Below, in pieces: positions 21,287 through 32,378 of a stretch of 64,000 nt of DNA; position 1 is the stretch's first letter, and each line of letters opens with the position of its first letter. Both the position numbers and the translations under genes were made by a program. This DNA is from Pleodorina starrii (lineage: Eukaryota; Chlorophyta; Chlorophyceae; Chlamydomonadales; Volvocaceae): NCBI GenBank assembly GCA_030267565.1, contig BRXU01000016.1, positions 870,501 through 934,500 of the forward strand. Reading direction: 5' to 3'. Below the pieces are notes generated by a model, which saw only the letters and a program-made list of their open reading frames with translations, searched no databases and was not told the DNA's origin.

Positions 21287-21597
21287 TGTTGATTTTCGGC
21301 CAGACTTCCTGAGATTGGCGCCTACCTTGTCGTATTGCGGGCCCAAGTAGGCCTAAGCGGGTAGACCGTTTGCGTTCGTAGAGTCAGTCATGTGGCTTGC
21401 AGCTACCTGAGAGATGTGGCGGGCCCATCTCAGTACGGCATCTTACCTAGTACCTATTTATTGGCTGAGGTCTCCAACCTCAGACAGCTGATTGTAACAA
21501 CCGTGGCTTGCTTGAGACTTCTTGTCCTGTCTCTTGAGGCTTAGGCCCGGCTCAGCTCATGGAGCCAGTCTGACACGCAGCTGGTACAAATTTATCA
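21287..21597 (+). repeat. 3' LTR of the copia element
   Basis: 311 bp, matching the 5' LTR throughout, followed immediately by the ACAGA target duplicate. The bases just upstream (about 21270-21286, ending GTGGGAG) are only weakly purine-rich, so the polypurine tract is short. Confidence 0.96.
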
Positions 21598-21602
21598 ACA
21601 GA

Positions 21603-22646
21603 CAACATGGTTCCTGCATTACAAGATACCTTGCGCGTGTGCGAAGGTCTGACCGCGGCAACAACCGGTCAGCGCTTCACCTTGGCAGCCCACACACCTC
21701 ACCGAGTTCGATACAACGCTGATAATGTTGAAAGTTCATGCTCAAGGTAAGTCACGAGTTGTTAGCGTCGTCGGCAGGCCCGGTTACTGCTCGCCCAGGA
21801 GTGCTTGCGTTGGCACCGGCGAACGCTTGCCCAACGCGCATGGACCGCAACTAGATACAAGTTGCAAACTAAGATTTAAAGGATTGGCGATGTAAATGAT
21901 GTCTAGTCTTTATCGGAACTGTTATGTTTTGTGTTCCACTCCAATCCAATTGTGCTGACCATGTATGGTGAATCGCTAAATCTTATCCTGTTGTTAATCG
22001 CAACTCGCAGGCTGCACGTGTAGGCTTGGACACATGCTCAGGCGGCCTGCGTGGCGAGCAGCTCGGAGCTAGCGGCCTGGCGTGGACTCCCTGGACATGG
22101 CGCGTCGTGGCGCTAGCGGCCGGGAGTGGACTTGGCTGTCAGCGGCTCGCTGAAATTTTCTTTCAAGTGAGAACGGGCTTCGCTTCTCGGGACGAGAACA
22201 CTTCGCGTTCGCAAGCCTTAACATCCCAGCAGCCTCTAAGGGTACTCGTCGCATACGGTGGTTTTTACCGCCATATAACTCTGGACAGGGTTCTGTGCGT
22301 AGTATCGTCCGTATGGGGGCTGTATGAGCCCTAAGGGCGCCCCTACGGGCTGTATAGTCCGTATGGGAGCTGTATGGGCCCTAAGGGGGACCTTAAGTGA
22401 ACCGGGCCCTAAGGGCTAAGGCCACCTGGACGTATGGTACATATGTGAAGCCCTTACTGACCTTAAGGGCATTTTGACTGCTATAGGGCATATGACGAAG
22501 CGACCACCGTATCAAGACACGTAATAAAACTGTCGGACGGAATATGTATGTATGGCCAAGTCGATATTTAATGTCGTATTCTCCTTGTGATTTTTGCATA
22601 CGTATTATTAATAATTTATTTCCGTCAATATTTCGTCCATAGCAGT
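21603..22646. other. Spacer between the copia element and gene B; promoter of gene B at its right end
   Basis: No gene recognised. Around 22310-22450 several CCCTAAGGG / CCTACGGGC-type short inverted words recur. From about 22569 the sequence is the duplicated upstream segment also found at 3211, leading to the gene B ATG at 22647. Confidence 0.5.
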
Positions 22647-25600
22647 ATGCCCCGGCGGGGTGGCATACTGCTCTTGGTGGCTCTGTTGACAGCAGGAGCC
22701 TCTATTTTAACAACAAGTAAGTAAATGTGTATCTGCAACGAGTAAGCAATGTATAATGTGTTGACGTACGCCTCAAATAGCATCTATGACCAGGCAGGCG
22801 GCAGGTCAGACCTTCCATTGTTTGGCAAAGCAAATAAATTCAGTCAAGACAGCTGTGTGTAACTTTTGCTCCATGCTTGTGCCATCCAGGGGCAAATGCC
22901 CAGCAAACGGCTTCAAACAATGTCACGGATGTACAAATCACAGTCGACGTCGAAGGTGTGGATATCTGGGCCACTCACCTCACGAGGACTCGGGGAATTG
23001 AACGGGTGGCAATAATGAGCATTTTGCGATTTTGCCGCCAGGCTACGTTATCCACCTACGTGGACGGGCGGGAAGCACTGGAAGAAGAGAAATTGTTTGA
23101 GTGCAGACTTTCTTTCCCCGAATTCGCCAACGCAGGTAAAGTGGTGGTGTACATCTCACATCCACATTACATAGGCGTTCAGCCGGACCCAACCGAGAGG
23201 AGCAAGATCACCTTCACACTTGTCGATAAACGCCCAGTCGACTTCCCACAAGAGTTTCTAAGCGTTGATTTTGGCGAGGCGGGCGCTTCGCTGCGGACTG
23301 GCGATGTGGTGGTCGCCCGTCTCACACTCACGATCCCAGCCGATGAGGCAGCGCAGCTGGAATTGAGAAGTAAGTATACTTTAGGCGGCAGAGTACTTCT
23401 GAAGTACTACGGTACTACGCCTAGCTACTCGGTAGTACCGGGTAGGCGTTCTTTATTGCATCAGGTTCTATGTATATAGAACCTAATAAGGACCTGAAGC
23501 ATCATCATATATGATGCAATCGATGCAATGGTTAATAAACCATATGGTGAAACATACATGTCTACGGCACACCGCGTATTTGTTGCCCTGCATGGATTTG
23601 GTCAACGTAGGGCTGCGTGTAGCAGGCATATGCGCAAAACAGGGCACCATCTGAGCAATCAATGCAAGGCCCTGAGAGAAAAAAACATAACTCTCTGACC
23701 CAACAGGACCCAACGCCACGCAGGGCTCGCCGCGCCAGCGCTGCACAAAGCATGACTATATAGGAGTTGTTACCGGTATAAATGTATCATTGGAATAGAA
23801 AACTTACATGCTACCCGACTTCGGTGGTAATGTGCGTGTGGTTTGGCATGAAAGTTTGGCCCTATGCGGCCAAAGTTTAAAATTTATTTTGGTAGCAAAC
23901 GTCCAATTTTACTATGCTTGTTGTGTATATCGATGTGAGACAGCGGCAAACGTGTTTGCATACATCTCCCCCTGCTGCCGGGCATTAACCGCTGACCTAG
24001 CTACCTGCTGCTGCCTGATGACCATGGGTACTCGCTCCTTATACAAATGCATGCATGGCATTCAGCGTCATCTGGCGTTGGCATCTCTTCCCGGCGGCGC
24101 CAGCTGATGAGCGAGAGACACGAGGCCGCTCGTCGCATGGTGTTGGACTTCCACGGCACCCGTCGCTCGGTACAAGAGCTCCTCACATTGCGGGATGCCT
24201 TGGACCGCCTTGGTATTGCATCTGTCGGACGAGAGGCAAAGTCGGAAACCACAATGATCGTCGAAAGGGCTTCTGGAAAGGTGTGTCACCCGTTAAACAA
24301 AAGGATTACTCCTACCTGGTGCATACCTCACCTGATACAGCTGCACCCGCCCGCATCAGAAGGCTCGTTAAGTGCTTTAGATAGCTCGCAGGGGTCAACA
24401 CAGCAGACAGTAACTGAGTTCACTCGGTCCTGTCATAAAACCATTACATGATGACATGAATTGATGTTTGGTTCGTATATTTTACGTTCATGCAGGCTTG
24501 CTTTACAGCATGCTTCCTACTCGCATATACATAGAAAGAAGCATCGTGATGAGGACGACGATGTATTGCTACACAAGAATATAACCTAGTGAATGCATCG
24601 CCTGCCTGGGCGGGTCGACACCAATAATAAAAAATATTCTTGACGCGGCCTTTACCGGTTTAATTTACTTACACGATGTATGTGCAAAATTCACGCCTTG
24701 CTGACACATGCATCGCATCGGCTGCAACTACGTACGTACAACGACGCCAATCGAAGGACTTGTTCGTCACAAACGACGTGCAACAAAATATGTCTTCGCT
24801 TGTATTTCTTGTCAAGCTTTCAGGTTGCAACATGACCAACAAGCTGACTCTGCCACGTGTGGCGGACTGGCTATACGCCAATCCAAGGGTAACTGCAAAT
24901 GTAGAGCGTTGGTACAAGGTACGGGAGACCCGACGAATAAAATAATGATGCGTGCGCTATGATTCATACATTTAGGGGCTGTTTACATATATCCGGCATA
25001 AAACAAAAACGCAGAAATCAAGCATCAAACACAATCTTGCGGAAACAAGTTTCGGCCGGACAAACTGTTCACATTGCTTTCCGCGGTCGTTGTGTGCTGC
25101 AACGCGTCATCTGTGTGTTTTGGTGCTATTCTGTATATGTTTGAGGAGTATTTCCACGATTTCCATGGAGGCCACTATGGAAATCGGCAGATAAGACTTT
25201 TACTCAGATACGAGTTTGGGTCTTATATGTGAACATCTGCCAGAAACCATTCCGGCTATATAAATGTTTCTGCGCGGCATAGTTTCAGTCATATGTAAAC
25301 AGCCCCTTATTAGCCTAAAACACACTACATATATACCAGGCATGCTTTGAATCACCAGCCAGGTTGAAGGGAACCAATGTGTTTAAGGATTTACTGCTCG
25401 CCTTCGTGCAAAAACGCTTGGCTGGCATTACACGTACTCGCTTGGCAATGTTGGCCATCCATCCATCGTGTGCTTCATTCAAGAAATATGGGTTTGGACG
25501 TTGTTGTATATATGTATGTGCATGTCACCCGCGGCCGCCGACTGTCTCGCTCTCGAATGCTCCAATGCAAACGCACGTCCATGCTCGCTCACAGGAGTGC

Positions 25601-28600
25601 ACGTATGACCAGGTTACCTTCAGACCGGAAGCCAATCCAATTTTCGAACTGACTGTGCCATGTACCGGCACGACTGACAAGAACCGGACATTTGATTTCA
25701 TAAGAGGGTATTCGAATAAACTCAATAGGGACAACGAGCTATATGGCATGGCGGACCTGGCATATTCGTGGTTAGTGGTAAGTTATTAAAGTCATGGATG
25801 GACGCATGCATGCCCTGATACACGCCTCAAAAGATGTTCTTCAACTTGTCTGATACATACCATCTTACGACTGGCGCCTACACTGCATGCTTCCCGTCGA
25901 ACGCACTGCATGGCACGCATGCCAAAGTGTCAATTCAGCTAGCTTGGATATCATCTCTTGCACCTGAATAATATGGCCGGCAGAAGCTATCTAATAATGT
26001 TGTTGATTGATTGGTCGGGGCTGTCACACTGCTAATATAAATGAACAAATCGAAACATCAGCAGCTCAAAAGGACCCCATATGGCTGGCGGGCCATCCAT
26101 ACATCCAATTGCTGTCACGCCATACATGCATGCGTGCACTGTCCGTAACCTTGCAACCTCAACTTATTTGCAGAGAAACCAACCGGGTTTGTCATGGAAA
26201 AAGTACCGCAAGATGTTTATCTTTCCGTGGAACTGGTACACAACCGTTGCAGGATGGGGCGGCCTGGTGGGTTTCGTAAGCTTACCTATACGTACTTGAA
26301 TATGAATGCAACAAATAAATTGCATATTTAGCAACCGGCACGTGATGCACACGTACTTATATGTGGCCTGCTGGCTTAACACATCCGCCTTGCTTAAATG
26401 TTTGCCAGTCACGTACGGCTGCGTCTTTCCTTGATCCTACCTTGAAGTACGTTGCGTGAAGTCGATGTTGTCCTTTACTTGACTGACTGGATCCGGTCTT
26501 TCCCTCCTGCACTGTGCCGATCGTTGTATGCTTGCTTGTGAAGGCTGTCGTGGGCTGCAATCCGGACGATCTCAGTGGATGCTACACCTGGATAAACATG
26601 ATGGAAAATACTGATGATATAATGTACAACCCCACAGTCGTTCAAGAGCTAAGTAGGTCATGAGTAACGAAGGAATAAAAACCTGTGTACTGCGTGCGTG
26701 TGGATGATCGGTTACGTTCTTGTCCATATATAAAAATACGCAATGATCTATCATGAAAGTGTGGCAAATTTCGGAGTCTGTGTTCGGGCGAAATCGAATA
26801 ATGAAGTGCGTGCACGTAACCTCCATCACCTTCGCCTGACCTCATATTTTCCTGTTTTCAGACCACAACATTGGCCTGCCTCACTCAGCAAGGATGTCCT
26901 CTTTTGGCGGCCGCACGAATTGGTATATCAGCGAGTATGGCGACGACCTTTGCGTCATGGGCTCGGCGAGTGTCTGGGATGTAGAGAAGAATATCCTGTG
27001 TGCAAATGCACCGCAGGTGAGACCCTACCCCGCCCAATCCGCGTCACCCTAGACCCGACCTGAATTCCGTCTGTCCGAAACTAGCATCTGCGGGCGTCTC
27101 CCGGTGATACCTTCTTCGATTCGTACGTCCCGTGAAGAAAATATATGGAGGCAAGCATATAGACGGAGCTCCAACGAACTGTATGTTCGTACCTAGCTCG
27201 TACAGGAACATTGCCATCCTGCTGCTGTAGAGCATTGACGTGCGCGTCTGCTTTGTACGCACTAACAATGTATGCGTGCGTTTTTAAGCTGACCATCGCT
27301 GTGAGCGAGCCACACTGATTGTTTGATCGCTACCGCTTTGCTTGGATTTGCGTGTGTGTTCTGCCCCGTTGTTCGCACGCACACGGGACATACAACGGAC
27401 GGCTGCCGTCCCGCGCGGACATGCTTGGGTTGCAGTCGTACAGAGCTGGCTGGGCCAAACCCATCCCCGGCGGCCATATCGATGCCTACAACCTCATCCC
27501 CGAAGTCAAGCAACAATTCACCCTGCCATCCATGCACCTCAGCAAAAACAACATGCTCCGAATTATCTACGATAGTACAAACAGGGCCCTTGATGATATC
27601 TCCGCCCCAGCTACCCAAGACGCCATTTTTGTGTCGTACAGGTAGGTGCGCCTCACCTTTGAACTGGCACAGTAGTAAGCGTCCTTGACGTGACGAGCAA
27701 GCACAAAGCACGCTGCCAAGCAACGTTCGTTCTGTGACAATGGCCTACATGTCGGGTGAGTTAAGTACCAACAACGTTTGAATGTGGTGCGTGTAGGCAA
27801 TGCAATGGCATATTGCGCATGCTATTGCACTTGCTGCTGCAGAGGACCGCACGCACAGCAGATAGTATGTTCTGGCTCCGTCCTGCTGTATCACCAACGA
27901 AGCCCGTGACGACGCGCCTACTATGTATGTATTGCACTAAAACGACCTATCTGATTGGCGCAATCTGCATGCATGCAGGTCTCGCCAGTCCGGTTATGAC
28001 GATGGCCTGATAGACGAGCAGAATAGGCTCGTCTGGTGAGGCTGCTGTACATGTTGCATGCATGTGAATTGACGCCCTGTGAATTGAATTACTAAGGCTC
28101 ATGTGTACAACCGTTTGGCTTAATAATACGGAAGGTTGTTAAGCAACATGGATGGCACATATACTGCGCATGCATCCGGCCGGCGACCGGCGGTATATGT
28201 GTTAAATATAGGGTACATATATAATTACAATACTACAAAATCGAGTATGCTTGGGCCGTTTCTTTGACGATACACCGGCAGTGCGAGTTAATCTTTTCCA
28301 CGAATCTATCCAGCACAATTGATTGCTGTAAAGGAAACGAAGGAGACCATCTTCCCTGCTGACAAGCACCCGTACTGACAAGCACGGGTACCTTATCCAA
28401 ACACTGCTGCATTGTCCGCGCAATTTCTTGACTGACGCCCTCATCTGGTCGGCGCGCGGTGAACCTTACCTTGTTTGCTACCCTAATATAAGTTACTTTA
28501 TTTACACCCATAGACGGTAGGTACTTTCAATGTACAGATCGTGTTCACCGAAAACAAGCAAGCTGCTGGTCGGTTATTATTATGCGTGGATTAAGCATTG

Positions 28601-29835
28601 CAGTCTGGCCTCACATCTTGCGCATTTATTTTCTCATCCGTTACTCACGACTGACCGACCCGTGCTGTCGCTGCATTCGTTCATCAGGATACACCGATAC
28701 AACAACAGATTCAACGGACGAACAGCTCCCATGCACGATTGGCCAACAGTACTGTCGGCCATGTCAGACCAGCAACCTCCTCCATACATAAGGAAAACTT
28801 GGTTCGCATTTGCCAACCGCTCCTTCACTCAGATGTTCCCAGCCGCGCCTGGCGGTTTTATCGTTACCATGACGAGCAAAACGGACACCCATGCCACCGT
28901 CACCCTGTGCCGCTTTTTGACTAATGTCGAAACAAGGGGAGATTCCACTTGCAGCGATGGCAAGGACAATGACTGGTAAGGATCTATCGAGTGCAGCTAG
29001 TATCGTGTTTTGCCTGATCATCATGTATGTCCTTAACAGTATATCCGGCGGCGCTCTATCTAGGCGGCCACGCACGAACAGCGAATGGACGGAAAGCCGT
29101 AAATGAGACGACAGGAGGCATGAAACCGCCGCTTGACATATATACCAAGAACGATGCTGTAATCATCAAACGTTTTCAAGTCCGTCAGATCCGGAGCCGC
29201 TGCTATACGAACCAAGATTACCAGCCATCCTCACTCAGCGCTGTTTGAGCCTTGATTGGCTGTTGTTGAATGTCTTGGCAGCGGATGGCTGGCTCGTCAC
29301 TCTTCGTTCGTTGCATCATATCACTACCAGTATCATCATGCCCCGTCCGTCGCTTGTCATGAACTTCATACGCCACTTTCCGCCGCATGTTTAACTTTTA
29401 TCACGTCGTGTTGTATCGACCATGCATGGCTGCAGCGACGGTCTGGTGGATATGGACGATACCGACTGCAGAGAATCGCCGCCACCACGGCCGCCTTCAC
29501 CGCGTCCATCGCCTCCGCTTCCTTCTCCACAGCCTCCACGTCTTTCGCCTCCGACTCCGCCACCACCGACCCGGCGGCTAAGCAGGCCACCTCAGCCGCG
29601 TTGGCCGCCCTGGCCGCCAGCCCCTCCACCGCCACCCCCCCGTCCCCCACGTCCCTCCCCGAGACTCTCGAGGTCACGGCCACCGCCACCGCGCACGACC
29701 ACAAAGATGGACGATGGGGAATTTCCTCCATCATGGGAAGGGCCATCCGCCCCTGGCTCTGCGGAGTATTGCCAGACCTGCATAATGAGCATTTTCTTGG
29801 TGGTCTTGTGCGCAGTAGTACTGCAGTGGAGGTAG
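22647..29835 (+). CDS. Gene B: gametolysin/VMP-like metalloprotease (peptidase M11), QE-type zinc site, Pro-rich stalk
   Basis: Twelve exons: 22647-22716, 22890-22955, 23136-23369, 24066-24280, 24757-24918, 25595-25777, 26174-26275, 26544-26652, 26862-27016, 27436-27641, 28688-28975, 29436-29835; 2190 nt, 729 aa. All intron phases match gene A. A signal peptide (LLLVALLTAGAS, ANA-QQ) precedes a Cys-free pro-region with SSRRRQ. The M11 domain has QELNHNIGLPH (378-388), a Met-turn CVMGS (Met413) and CANAPQSYRAGWAKPI. A CSDGKDNDCDGLVD motif, with its Cys597 codon split by intron 11, precedes a long Pro-rich stalk (about 610-690). The C-terminus is hydrophobic (IMSIFLVVLCAVVL). The family cleaves hydroxyproline-rich matrix glycoproteins. 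Gln for the first His ligand is the variant reported for Volvox VMPs. Gene B keeps the Met-turn and is the likelier active copy. Pheromone or wound induction is known for VMPs but is not shown here. Confidence 0.88.
24975..25306. mobile_element. Tourist-like (PIF/Harbinger) MITE in intron 5 of gene B
   Basis: GGGGCTGTTTACATAT at 24975-24990 is the reverse complement of 25291-25306. The bases TTA flank both ends (24972-24974 and 25307-25309). Short size (332 bp), G-rich TIR start, 3-bp TTA duplication and no ORF are the signature of Tourist/PIF-Harbinger MITEs. Gene A has no such insertion. Confidence 0.85.
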
Positions 29836-32378
29836 GCACGCACTGACTGAACGAAGCACTCCTACCCTCAACCACAAGAGATGGGGCCGATCGACTGACA
29901 ACGACGGACTTCCGGCGGGGTACAGTATGGGGCACCGTGCACAATCCGTTTATCTGTTGCGCGCAGCAGCTTGCTTCCAGAACGAAGTCTGGCGCCAGCA
30001 GCGATTGCAATGCGCAAGCCACTCTTATGCTAATAATCAGGTGTATATATGCTAATCAGGTGTAAGTGCGACTTGCAGCTGCCGTATTGGCCGGCCGTGG
30101 CATTACAGTTAAGGTAAAGCAACAGCAAATGGAGCGATCTAGAGATGTAGTTGGGGCTAGCTGCATGGGACACAGGGACGACATTTAATTTATCGTGCGC
30201 TTTTTTGTTCCCACCTGCTGCCGGGTCCATGGTTCAGTGCGTGGTTTGGTGTTGGTCATGATTTAGTGATGACCAATGGCACGTACGGACTTCTTCCAGA
30301 GGGGGAAGACGTACGACGTATGTATGTACATGCAAGCAATAGGTTATGTGGCACCAAATGACTTCGCTAACCGAACTGTAGCACGGAATCGTTCTTCGAA
30401 GTCATTCCGTCCATTCGTTTGCGTGGGGCCCTAAGGGTGACGTGGGGGTTGAGATTGGGGGGTCGGGCGCGCGCAGTGGCGGATGGGCCAGGATGCATGA
30501 CCCCCGGGGGTCATCCTGGTCGATCGGGATTGCACTACTATCCTATCGGTCTATCTATCTCTGGCATTGATCAGTGACTTTGCTTGGTGGCCTTCACATA
30601 CATCTACATACAGTTTCTGACTGGTTCTGTGGCCATATATGATTTCTGCCAGCGGATGAAGGTGGCATCCGTTCATTGCTGATCCCCAAACGACCATGCC
30701 ACGAAAGTGCCGCATCGCAGGGTTAAGACGCATGTATGCGCGTTGTCGCAGTTTTAGGGGCGCGGGCGATGCTTGTATGGATGGCCCTCGAGCGAGCAAG
30801 ACCTCGTACTTCGCTCTGAGGCCCCACCAAAACAGTTTCGAGAGTACAGAATGAACTAAAATAATTTTCAAAATGCACCCGCTCCGTATATTTTATCAAG
30901 CAAGGCCCAGTTGTAGGGAGGGCCACTTGGCACCGTGGGGGAGCGGGAAATTGTGTGGCGCTCGCTACTGCTGCTCGCGATGGGGCCCCATGCTTACTGG
31001 GTGGCTCTCTCCATGCCTGCCCTCGCTCCTTCGCCCCGCCGTATGCTTGGTGGCACTCCCCTTGCCTGCCCTTGCACCTCCCGGTTGTGCAGCCAATCAA
31101 TTCACCCCGCCGTTTTGGCTATCTGGCTGGCTCCCTTGCAAAGCATGCCCTGCTGTATGTGTTGGAGCTGTCTGCATGTGGTGCGCGGTGTCCTCGGAAA
31201 GGCCGTACAACAGTCATCTATCAGTCCGAGCAATCAAGAAGACCCCGTGTATGTCATGTGCACTGATGACGCACTCCCGGATAGATGCTGCCCACTTACA
31301 TGCCCGCCCGCATCCGAATGCACAAGTCGAGACGGAGCGGCAGTCGGTCAGCTTCAACCAACCAACCAACATGCTGTTACTCCGCCAGCAGCCAGCCAGT
31401 CTATCTGCTGCCTGGTGGTGCCGGCTGAACCAGGTCCGTCACTACCTTCCCCCTAGATGGTGTTAGACCTGGGGGAGTTCCCCTGCCACCTGGCTCCATA
31501 CGGCCACTAACGTGGATGCCACGGCAGCCCCCGGCTTTAGAGCGAGACCGCCACCGCAGACGACAAGAGCGTACCGCTCACGCACTTTGGTAGTCCACAC
31601 ACACACTTAAGAGCCCGCTGTGGGGAGATACTGCCGACCGGTGAACCCTGCCTGCACGCCCCCCCCCACACACACACAAGCCAAGCTCACGCTCTCTCAC
31701 CCCTCACAGCCGCAAAACGGAAATGTGGTGTAGGGCCAGCAGCAGCCAAAAGCGAGCCCGTCGCAGCTCATCTCTGCTGCTGCACGGGTGCGCGCATCTC
31801 GCCCAGCGCCCAGCGCTGCCCAGCGCCAAGTAATACGCTTCATCCCAGTTTGCAGCCCTACGCCTGCACCTAGTCGGGCCGCCGTAAGTGTGGATGGGGT
31901 CCCGCCTAATCAATCGAATCGACATCATCTTCTCCAACGCCACAGATGCGGCAGCAGGCCACAGGCTGCTGGCTGTAGCAGGCAACAGCAGCTAGCCGCA
32001 CAAAAATGTACCCACGTGAAGCACTCACCACAGGCAGGGCAGACGGACGCCGCCATTGCCTAATCAGCACCCCTTTCCATTTTAAGACGGATCTACTGCT
32101 GTAAAAGCCATGCGTCCGACGTCCCTGTCACGCACCCGCACCCCGCCCTCAGCAGCCCATCCCCTCCACGCACCCCCAGACGACTCCCGCAGGCAGATAG
32201 ACCAACCGCCGTCAGCAAAGCAGCGCTGCGCGTCCATCTCCCACACACACACATACACACACTTGTATCGCACCTACCACAACACAAGTCGAGGTGGATG
32301 GCTGGACGCGACCCTTCTGAGCTTCACGCACGCACGCGTCTTTCCAGCCATAACCCCACCGACTACTCCGGTCATCAT
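29836..32378. other. Spacer from gene B to the PPOX gene; no gene seen, composition changes here
   Basis: Contains the gene B 3' UTR and then about 2.3 kb without a supportable gene. Base composition shifts from AT-richer with ATGCATGC/TATA-like words to GC-rich around 30.4-31 kb. Overlapping plus-strand frames at 30873-31466 have no recognisable domain. The right end is the 3' flank of the minus-strand PPOX gene, with short CACACA runs near 31596, 31668 and 32243. Confidence 0.5.
30061..30065 (+). terminator. Candidate polyadenylation signal TGTAA of gene B
   Basis: TGTAA, the usual poly(A) signal of chlamydomonadalean nuclear genes, occurs about 225 bases after the gene B stop codon, a normal 3' UTR length. 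It is a short motif, so only suggestive. Confidence 0.45.

Larger units (their letters stand above)
16152..21597 (+). mobile_element. Complete Ty1/copia LTR retrotransposon
   Basis: A 5446-bp element bounded by two 311-bp LTRs (16152-16462 and 21287-21597). I could see no difference between the LTRs over their full length. They begin TGTTG and end ATCA. The flanking pentamer ACAGA occurs at 16147-16151 and again at 21598-21602, a perfect target-site duplication. Between the LTRs lie a primer-binding site and one uninterrupted gag-pol frame. An intact frame and matching LTRs imply a very recent insertion. It sits in the spacer between protease genes A and B and disrupts neither. Confidence 0.97.

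Noticed and set aside
4510..29835. HAP2/GCS1-type gamete fusion protein as the identity of genes A and B
   Set aside because: Considered because both are cysteine-bearing surface proteins of a volvocine alga, but the QEXXHXXGXXH, CANAPQ and GWAKPI blocks place them in peptidase family M11.
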